Part shown: positions 58,570 to 64,000 of the stretch, in pieces | Layout of the letters: every line of letters starts with the position of its first letter | Position numbering within the stretch: position 1 is the first letter of the stretch | Assembly (NCBI GenBank): GCA_049514215.1 | Contig: JBEKVI010000006.1 | Coordinates: 1 to 64,000, forward strand | Direction of reading: 5' to 3' | Origin: BOG-994 sp049514215 | Lineage (GTDB): Bacteria; Pseudomonadota; Gammaproteobacteria; Burkholderiales; Burkholderiaceae_D | DNA length: 64,000 nucleotides | The notes under the pieces: model-generated | The model's database searches: none | What the model was told of the DNA's origin: nothing | What the model saw: the letters and a program-made list of their open reading frames with translations, nothing else | Made by a program: the position numbers and the translations under genes

Positions 58570-59472
58570 ATGCAGCACATCCTTCCAGCGCCCCTCTCCG
58601 ATAGACTCGCGAGCTACTACGCGTTGACCAAACCTCGGGTCTCGCAGCTCGCCGTTTTCTGTGCAGTGATTGGCATGTTTCTCGCAACCCCCACTGGGCT
58701 TCCTGCCTGGGGCACGGTCGTGGCAGCCACCATCGGTATTTGGCTGCTGGCGGGGTCGGCGTTCGCGATCAATTGCTTAGTGGAGCGCGAAATCGATTCG
58801 CGGATGGCGCGCACCGCGCGACGGCCCAACGTGCGAGGAGAGGTATCCATTCCCGAGACGCTGGCGTTCTCAGGCGTGCTGTGCTCCCTTGGGGTGGCAA
58901 TTCTGCTCAACTGGGTCAATCCCCTGACCATGTGGCTGACCATGGCGACCTTTGTCGGATACGCCATTCTTTACACGATCGTCTTAAAGCCGGCGACGCC
59001 GCAGAACATCGTCATCGGTGGCGCGGCCGGTGCGATGCCTCCCGCGCTCGGTTGGGCCGCCATCGCCGATGCGGTCCCCGCCCAAGCGTGGGTCCTGGTC
59101 CTCATCATCTTTCTGTGGACGCCCCCGCATTTTTGGGCACTGGCACTCTACCGCGCCGACGACTTCGCAAGGTCGGGGCTGCCGATGCTGCCGATCACAC
59201 ATGGCCCCCGGCATACGCGCCTGCAGATCTTCCTCTATACCATTGCCCTGGTTGCGACAACGCTGCTGCCCTTTGCCATCCAGATGAGCGGCTACCCTTA
59301 TCTCGCTTGCGCTTTAGTTCTCGGGGGGATCTTCATCTTTTTGGCGTGGCGTACCTGGCGCCACTATACCGATCTGCTCGCCCGGCAGTTGTTCCGCTAT
59401 TCAATCCTCTATCTCACTCTGTTATTTGCGGCCCTGCTCATCGATCATTACTTGGCGCCCGGACTTCTCTAG
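58570..59472 (+). CDS. ctaB: Protoheme IX farnesyltransferase (heme O synthase)
   Basis: 300 aa from ATG 58570. Seven to nine TM helices of the UbiA superfamily. Prenyl-binding motif 'NCLVEREIDSRMARTARRPN' and the second acidic motif 'LYRADDFARSGLPMLPITHG'. It attaches farnesyl diphosphate to heme B to give heme O, the substrate of CtaA. Gene pair ctaA-ctaB is standard. Confidence 0.97.
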   Translation: MQHILPAPLSDRLASYYALTKPRVSQLAVFCAVIGMFLATPTGLPAWGTVVAATIGIWLLAGSAFAINCLVEREIDSRMARTARRPNVRGEVSIPETLAFSGVLCSLGVAILLNWVNPLTMWLTMATFVGYAILYTIVLKPATPQNIVIGGAAGAMPPALGWAAIADAVPAQAWVLVLIIFLWTPPHFWALALYRADDFARSGLPMLPITHGPRHTRLQIFLYTIALVATTLLPFAIQMSGYPYLACALVLGGIFIFLAWRTWRHYTDLLARQLFRYSILYLTLLFAALLIDHYLAPGLL

Positions 59473-59534
59473 CAGGCGCGGCGCTACCGGAGCGAATCAA
59501 GCCTTAACCGAGATTGCTTCAGAACCGAGTTTCC

Positions 59535-60134
59535 ATGCTGTCGATGGTCCACCGAAGATGGATTTGCGCGCTCGCCCTGGCCGGCCTCTTGGCCGGTCTC
59601 CAAGGATGCGGTTCTGCGCGACCGCAATTTCAAAATGTCGACATCACCGGAGCGAACTTCGCGCATGATTTCGCACTCACGGATCAAAACGGAGTTCCGC
59701 GCAAACTGGCCGATTTTCGCGGCAAGGCGGTGGTGATGTTTTTCGGCTACACCCAGTGCCCCGACGTCTGCCCGACTACGCTTTCTGATCTCGCCAGCGC
59801 AATGCACACGCTCGGACCGCTCAGCGATCGGGTTCAGGTTCTCTTTGTGACCGTGGACCCGGAGCGCGACACGCCCAAGGTTTTGGCGGCGTACGTGCCC
59901 AATTTCGATAAGCGCTTTTTGGCACTCTACGGCGATGCAGCGCAAACCGAAACGACCGCGCGCGAATTCAAGGTCTACTACGCGAAGGTACCCGGCCCTA
60001 CGCCAACGTCATACACCATGGACCACAGCGCAGGCAGCTATGTCTTCGATCCAGAGGGACACGTTCGTCTTTTTATCCGAAATGAAGCCACAGCCGCTTC
60101 GATCGCGCACGATCTGAAGATCCTCGTCTCCTAA
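59535..60134 (+). CDS. SCO1/SenC-type copper chaperone lipoprotein
   Basis: 199 aa from ATG 59535; a TTG at 59514 is in frame but lengthens the leader. Lipobox LQGC with Cys25, then the thioredoxin-like Sco domain: 'FFGYTQCPDVCPTTLSDLAS' (Cys75, Cys79) and His164 in TMDHSAGSY, the Cu ligands. It metallates CuA of subunit II. Last gene of the cox operon, convergent with rpoH across a strong hairpin. Confidence 0.95.
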   Translation: MLSMVHRRWICALALAGLLAGLQGCGSARPQFQNVDITGANFAHDFALTDQNGVPRKLADFRGKAVVMFFGYTQCPDVCPTTLSDLASAMHTLGPLSDRVQVLFVTVDPERDTPKVLAAYVPNFDKRFLALYGDAAQTETTAREFKVYYAKVPGPTPTSYTMDHSAGSYVFDPEGHVRLFIRNEATAASIAHDLKILVS

Positions 60135-60176
60135 AGACCTGCGAGAACCCAGAGGGCCTACCCACGGGTTTCGGTG

Positions 60177-60207
60177 CCCGGGCGGCTTTAAGGCCAAGCC
60201 GCCCGGG
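60177..60207. terminator. Strong hairpin between sco and rpoH (bidirectional terminator candidate)
   Basis: CCCGGGCGGCTT (60177-60188), a 7-base loop TAAGGCC, and AAGCCGCCCGGG (60196-60207) form a perfect 12-bp stem between the convergent stops of sco and rpoH. No T tract follows on either strand, so it may be a Rho-independent-like pause or a 3' end stabiliser. Confidence 0.6.
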
Positions 60208-60213
60208 AAAGCT

Positions 60214-61128
60214 CTAGTGATATGCCGCGAGCGCGGATTTCATCTTCTTCATCGCCGCCACTTCGATCTGGCGAATTCTCTCCGCAGACACCCCAAACTC
60301 GTCTGCCAACTCGTGCAGCGTCACATTGTCGCTGTCTTCATCGGCGAGCCAGCGGGCCTCGATGATGCGTCGACTGCGCGGATCCAATTTCTCCAACGCC
60401 GCTCCGATCCCGTCACTTTGGAGCCGGTCGCGCTGCCGCGCCTCGAGCACCTGGGTCGGTTCGTTGTTCTCATCCTTCAGATACGCGATGGGTGCGAAGT
60501 CCTCCTCCCCGTCTTCGATCTGCCCCTCAAGGGCGATATCGCCTCCGGTCAGCCGGGTCTCCATCTCCACAACTTCTTCGCGCTTGACGTTGAGTTCCTT
60601 CGCCAAGGCATCGACTTCATCAGGCGTAAACGTATGCGTTCCGTTCTTATGGGAACGCAGATTAAAGAAGAGCTTTCTTTGCGCCTTGGTGGTCGCCACC
60701 TTGACCAGACGCCAGTTCTTCAGGATGTACTCGTGAATCTCTGCCTTGATCCAATGCATGGCAAACGAGACCAGGCGAACGCCCCGTTCCGGATCGAAAC
60801 GTTTGACGGCTTTCATCAGCCCTACATTGCCTTCCTGGATGAGATCCGCATGAGGCAATCCATAGCCGAGATAGCCGCGCGCGAGCGCGACGACCAAACG
60901 CAAGTGCGACAACACCAGCTGTCCGGCCGCATCGAGGTCGCCGGTCGCCCGATATCGGGTCGCCAGCTCTGCTTCCTGCTGCGCAGTTAAAAGGGGAAGC
61001 TTGTTGATTGCCTGAATATAGGCGTCGATCGTGCCGAGCGAACCCGGATTGGCGACGGCAAGCAACAGATTTGAGTTCTTGCTTCCCACAGGTACCAAGT
61101 TGTTTTGCTGTAGTGCGATAGTGGACAT
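60214..61128 (-). CDS. rpoH: Heat-shock sigma factor RpoH (sigma-32)
   Basis: 304 aa. Region 2.1-2.4 ('LVLSHLRLVVALARGYLGYG', 'LPHADLIQEGNVGLMKAVKR', 'FDPERGVRLVSFAMHWIKAE', 'IHEYILKNWRLVKVATTKAQ'), the RpoH box 'QRKLFFNLRSHK', then region 4 ('VTLHELADEFGVSAERIRQI'). It directs chaperone and protease genes after heat stress. The SD AAAGGAG is 10 bases upstream of ATG 61128. A perfect CIRCE element lies 54-80 bases upstream, and a 7-bp hairpin sits in the leader. Convergent with sco. Confidence 0.97.
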   Translation of the reverse strand: MSTIALQQNNLVPVGSKNSNLLLAVANPGSLGTIDAYIQAINKLPLLTAQQEAELATRYRATGDLDAAGQLVLSHLRLVVALARGYLGYGLPHADLIQEGNVGLMKAVKRFDPERGVRLVSFAMHWIKAEIHEYILKNWRLVKVATTKAQRKLFFNLRSHKNGTHTFTPDEVDALAKELNVKREEVVEMETRLTGGDIALEGQIEDGEEDFAPIAYLKDENNEPTQVLEARQRDRLQSDGIGAALEKLDPRSRRIIEARWLADEDSDNVTLHELADEFGVSAERIRQIEVAAMKKMKSALAAYH

Positions 61129-61149
61129 TGAACACCATCTCCTTTTTTG

Positions 61150-61167
61150 CTCCTGGGTCTCCAGGAG
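61150..61167 (-). promoter_or_regulatory. Hairpin in the rpoH leader, just upstream of the RBS
   Basis: On the minus strand CTCCTGG-AGAC-CCAGGAG forms a 7-bp stem with a 4-base loop, ending 5-6 bases before the AAAGGAG RBS. It could tune ribosome access or mRNA stability. No pairing directly with the RBS is evident. Confidence 0.4.
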
Positions 61168-61181
61168 GCTTCAACACAATT

Positions 61182-61208
61182 TTAGCACTCGGAACAGGAG
61201 AGTGCTAA
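61182..61208. promoter_or_regulatory. CIRCE element (HrcA operator) upstream of rpoH
   Basis: TTAGCACTC-N9-GAGTGCTAA is present without a single mismatch (61182-61190 and 61200-61208). This is the consensus CIRCE sequence bound by the heat-shock repressor HrcA. It lies 54-80 bases before the rpoH start. A loose -35/-10 pair (TTAGCA, 18 bases, TAAAAT on the minus strand) would place the two arms within the promoter. hrcA itself is outside the window. Confidence 0.93.
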
Positions 61209-61327
61209 ATTAAACTTCTCTATGCCTGCCATAGCTGGAGTCGATAGACGCGCTACGCTCGGACGGTACGTAATTCATTGTTTTTATAAGACAAAGGAAT
61301 CGCGGGCGGGTTCCGGATGGGGGTGCC

Positions 61328-62254
61328 TCAGCTCCTGGCTTGCGTAAGATGCCGGCCAACCGAAAGGACCGAGGCAAACCATCCTAGGATGGCGGCAATT
61401 CCGAGAAACCCGGCCGCCTCGTTTAACGTCGGCGGCGCCAGTTGGAATTGCGAACCATACAACCGAGCAAAATTCAGCAAAGCGTCGTTGAGGGGGACAA
61501 GGGAAAAATAGACCAGGGCAAGAGCGAGCAAGCCGCCGGCGACTCCCTCCAGAGCGCCGACGTAGTAAAACGGTCGCCGGATGAATCGATTGGTCGCTCC
61601 AAACAAGCTCGAGACCTCGATTTCATCGCGCTGCGTCAGAACTTGCAGACGCACCGTATTGAAGATGACGGCGATGACCGCCGCGGCAAGCGCGGTCGCA
61701 AGCAACGCGAGCCCGAGCCTCAGAAAGTCGAGCAGTGCCTCGACCCGTTCCACCCATTGCGAGTCCATATGGACATGCTCGACCTTGCCCAAGCGCCGGA
61801 TCCGATCGGCGATGCTGTTTTGCAGGGCGATCACGTCCTGCGGCGTGCTTGCCGTCGGGGGCGCAATGCGCACGATCCACGCGTCGGGCAAGGGGTTCTG
61901 GCTTAAGGCGCTCAGGATCGCGTCCATGCCGGGGCGTTGTTTTAGGTCCGCAAGGGCGCTTTCGCGGGGAACAAAACGAAGCTCTGCTACTCCGGGAAAT
62001 TCACGTACGGCATTGCCAAGCGCCTGCGCGTCGCTTCTTGTTGCATCGAGGGTCATGAACACGCTGATCTCCGGGTCGCTGGCCAGTCGCCCGGTGATCG
62101 GCTGCAGGTCAGACAGCACGGTATAGCCGAACAGCGGCAAGGCCATCGCGACCCCCACGACGAGGATGTTGAGAACGGCCGACAGGGGTTGACGCCTTAA
62201 GCGGGCAAACACCTCTAAAAAGGCGAAGCGGTGCTCGGTGAGCCAGGTTCTCAT
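61328..62254 (-). CDS. ftsX: Cell division protein FtsX
   Basis: 308 aa with four TM helices (~30-50, ~175-200, ~225-245, ~275-300) and a large periplasmic loop after TM1 ('LASDPEISVFMTLDATRSDA', 'VRFVPRESALADLKQRPGMD'-like). ABC permease of the FtsEX complex, which transmits ATP hydrolysis to EnvC and amidases at septation. Starts with ATGA overlap with ftsE. Last gene in this direction, 199 bases before rpoH. Confidence 0.95.
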   Translation of the reverse strand: MRTWLTEHRFAFLEVFARLRRQPLSAVLNILVVGVAMALPLFGYTVLSDLQPITGRLASDPEISVFMTLDATRSDAQALGNAVREFPGVAELRFVPRESALADLKQRPGMDAILSALSQNPLPDAWIVRIAPPTASTPQDVIALQNSIADRIRRLGKVEHVHMDSQWVERVEALLDFLRLGLALLATALAAAVIAVIFNTVRLQVLTQRDEIEVSSLFGATNRFIRRPFYYVGALEGVAGGLLALALVYFSLVPLNDALLNFARLYGSQFQLAPPTLNEAAGFLGIAAILGWFASVLSVGRHLTQARS

Positions 62255-62928
62255 AAACTGCTTCCATCCGGCGCCACTTGAGCACTGATGCGCCCTTGAG
62301 CCAAGCGCAAGAGGCGCGGATTCAAGCCATCGAAGAGACGTTCATCGTGCGTCGCGATGAGAATGGTGACGCCTACCTGGTTGAATTGGCGAAAGACATC
62401 GATGATGCGGCGCGCTGCCTGTCGGTCGAGGTTGGCCGTGGGCTCGTCGGCTAGGACGATCGCGGGACGGTTCACGATGGCCCGTGCGATCGCGAGTCTT
62501 TGCTGATCGCCTCCCGACAAGGCCAGCGGGCTCGCTTTTTCCCGGTCGAGCAGTCCGACCTTGTCTAGCGCGGCGCGAGCGCGCTTGGCGGCGTCGCGCG
62601 GAGGCGTTCCCACCACCACCAAGGGCAGAAGCACATTGGCAAAAACGCTCCGATCGGTCAGAAGCTTTTGGTCCTGGAAAATGAGCCCCAGATTGCGCCG
62701 CAAGTAAGGGATTCCCGAGGCCCGCAAGGACCCGACGTTTTGTCCGCGCACGACGACGCTTCCAACCGTGGGCCGCTCGATCCCCGCGATCAATTTCAGA
62801 AGGGTTGTCTTTCCCGCGCCGGAGTGTCCTGCGACGAAGACCATTTCCCCGGCGTTCACGGTGAAGGTGATCCCGGCTAGGGCCTGTTCCGGACCATACG
62901 ATTTGTGGACCTGGCTAAATTCGATCAC
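62251..62928 (-). CDS. ftsE: Cell division ATP-binding protein FtsE
   Basis: 225 aa. Walker A GHSGAGKTTLLKL, Q-loop 'LGLIFQDQKLL', signature 'LSGGDQQRLAIARAIV' (Asp where LSGGEQQR is usual), Walker B 'AIVLADEPTANLD' and switch His in 'ILIATHDERLF'. Partner of FtsX. Separated by 11 bases from the LysR gene on the same strand, whose reading frame ends at 62940. The envC-like gene at 43-45 kb is the expected effector. Confidence 0.96.
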   Translation of the reverse strand: MIEFSQVHKSYGPEQALAGITFTVNAGEMVFVAGHSGAGKTTLLKLIAGIERPTVGSVVVRGQNVGSLRASGIPYLRRNLGLIFQDQKLLTDRSVFANVLLPLVVVGTPPRDAAKRARAALDKVGLLDREKASPLALSGGDQQRLAIARAIVNRPAIVLADEPTANLDRQAARRIIDVFRQFNQVGVTILIATHDERLFDGLNPRLLRLAQGRISAQVAPDGSSL

Positions 62929-62939
62929 GGCCGCCCGCT

Positions 62940-63887
62940 CTAGGATGACGGTAGACGTTCGCCAATTGGCGCAACCCGAGGAACAAATGCCGGCAATTGT
63001 GCCAGAGCCGCCTTGGATTCGATCTCATTGATGACCCAGTCCCTAAAACGTGCGACGGCCGGCCGCAACTCGCGCCGCGGCCAGACCAGGTAAAACCCGC
63101 GTCCGGTTTCAATCTTGCGATCATCGGCCACGATTAATGCGCCGCTGACCAGTTCGCGCTCAACGAACTCACGCGGTTGCAGCGCAACACCCTGGCCCTC
63201 GATTGCTGCCGACAAGACCAGCAGCCCATGGCTGAAATACATTCCCGCGTCGGCGTCGACGTCGGTAAAGCCAATTCCGCTGATCCACTGTGGCCAGAAG
63301 TCATCGGGCGGATTCTCGTGAAGCAGGCGAACTGCGGGCCAGGCGAGTCCTCCTTCGGCGCCTGCACGATGGGCCGCCCGATAAGACGGGCTGCACAGGG
63401 GAATGACAGTCTCGCTGAACAGAAGGTGGCTCTCAAGCCCTGGATATCCGCCTCTGCCATATCGGATCCCAAGATCGAATTGCTCGTGGGCGAAGTCGAT
63501 TAGCGCCGGTGTCGCATCGACACGGACCTGGACGCTCGGTTGCAACTGGGTGAAATGCGGTAGTCGGGGAAGCAGCCAACGGGAAGCAAACGTCGGCACG
63601 ACGGTCAAAAGGACCGTGTCAGCCCGAGGCTTGAGACGCTCGCTGGCCTGAGCGATGCCACGCAGATGCCGCGTGACGGCCGCAAAGAAATCCTGTCCGG
63701 CCGGGGTCAGCCGCACGTGTCTTGGCAGGCGCTCAAAGAGTTGGACGCCCAGGTGGTCTTCCAGCAGGCGAATCTGCTGGCTCACGGCGCCGGGTGTGAC
63801 AAACAATTCGGCAGCGGCGAGCCGAAAGCTCGCGTGGCGTGCCGCCGCTTCAAACGCACGCACCGCGTTCAGGGGCGGAAGCTTCAA
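62940..63887 (-). CDS. LysR-family transcriptional regulator, GcvA-like
   Basis: 315 aa. N-terminal winged HTH ('LNAVRAFEAAARHASFRLAA', 'AELFVTPGAVSQQIRLLEDH', 'LGVQLFERLPRHVRLTPAGQ') of the GcvA/AmpR subgroup, then the two-lobe effector domain ('DTVLLTVVPTFASRWLLPRL', 'FDLGIRYGRGGYPGLESHLL', 'ETVIPLCSP'). The target is probably the divergent gene beyond 64000, whose promoter is seen at the right edge. It has no evident link to ftsEX. Confidence 0.93.
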   Translation of the reverse strand: MKLPPLNAVRAFEAAARHASFRLAAAELFVTPGAVSQQIRLLEDHLGVQLFERLPRHVRLTPAGQDFFAAVTRHLRGIAQASERLKPRADTVLLTVVPTFASRWLLPRLPHFTQLQPSVQVRVDATPALIDFAHEQFDLGIRYGRGGYPGLESHLLFSETVIPLCSPSYRAAHRAGAEGGLAWPAVRLLHENPPDDFWPQWISGIGFTDVDADAGMYFSHGLLVLSAAIEGQGVALQPREFVERELVSGALIVADDRKIETGRGFYLVWPRRELRPAVARFRDWVINEIESKAALAQLPAFVPRVAPIGERLPSS

Positions 63888-63939
63888 CCAGGTTCCTTAA
63901 AGGATAGATTTTCTAAATTATAGATTCTGAACAATTCGT

Positions 63940-63968
63940 TTGTAAACACCCGTCGCGCTTCCTATTAT
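63940..63968 (+). promoter_or_regulatory. Sigma-70 promoter reading out of the window
   Basis: TTGTAA (63940-63945), a 17-base spacer and TATTAT (63963-63968) form a good promoter pointing right, divergent from the LysR gene. An A/T-rich stretch (63901-63935) between it and the lysR start is a likely LysR binding region. The gene it drives lies outside. Confidence 0.55.
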
Positions 63969-64000
63969 GCTAGGACGTTAGCTCGTTTGAACCATTGCGG

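Noticed and set aside
1..64000. CRISPR array, tRNA/rRNA, insertion sequence or prophage
   Set aside because: No evenly spaced direct repeats, no cloverleaf I could recognise, no transposase, integrase or phage structural motif in any frame.

Overview
The window looks like a chromosomal core segment of a betaproteobacterium, most likely a member or relative of the Burkholderiales. This rests on gene order and family content: the cox operon with DUF2244, a small assembly protein, ctaG, DUF2970, coxC, a DUF2909 gene, SURF1, ctaA, ctaB and sco, followed by rpoH and ftsEX; the grxC-secB-SH3-gpsA-trmL block; the argB, HAD nucleotidase, slmA block; and an ECF sigma factor with a small zinc-finger anti-sigma. 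Base composition is fairly GC-rich and even. I see no insertion sequence, prophage, tRNA, rRNA or CRISPR array. Genes are tightly packed, with many 1-4 bp start/stop overlaps.

Layout. 1-4328: end of a beta-propeller protein, then a three-gene signalling set (membrane histidine kinase, single-domain response regulator, hybrid kinase). 4355-13209: fumC, divergent from a fused isobutyryl-CoA mutase (icmF), an aldo/keto reductase, a 680-base stretch without a credible gene, and a large DUF1631 protein. 13269-20731: a small conserved protein, a dienoyl-CoA-reductase-like SDR, a GST, and a MarR-outer membrane lipoprotein-EmrA-EmrB export operon. 20744-35106: about 15 minus-strand genes forming a leucine/isovalerate degradation (liu) operon with accessory genes. 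35188-36885: the MerR-type regulator liuR and a divergent metallo-beta-lactamase-fold enzyme. 36924-38527: a PCu(A)C copper chaperone, a tiny basic protein, and a sigma/anti-sigma/cysteine-rich trio. 38636-50212: housekeeping genes (argB, slmA, moeB, ctpA, envC, gpmA, grxC, secB, gpsA, trmL) and a BioC-like methyltransferase. 50496-60134: the cytochrome aa3 oxidase and heme A assembly operon. 60214-63887: rpoH, ftsEX and a LysR regulator.

How the parts work together. The liu genes convert isovaleryl-CoA through methylcrotonyl-CoA, methylglutaconyl-CoA and HMG-CoA to acetoacetate and acetyl-CoA. A perfect 24-bp palindrome sits between liuR and this operon. The same 16-bp core recurs about 30 kb away in front of icmF, and a weaker copy lies in front of liuR. 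This suggests one regulator couples leucine breakdown to isobutyryl-/butyryl-CoA interconversion. A textbook CIRCE element lies upstream of rpoH, placing the heat-shock sigma factor under probable HrcA control. The oxidase cluster carries structural subunits, copper delivery (CtaG, Sco, a second Sco-like protein) and heme A synthesis; a PCu(A)C chaperone lies elsewhere in the window.

Limits: everything is read from sequence alone. Family names come from recognised motifs, and no database search or structure prediction was run.
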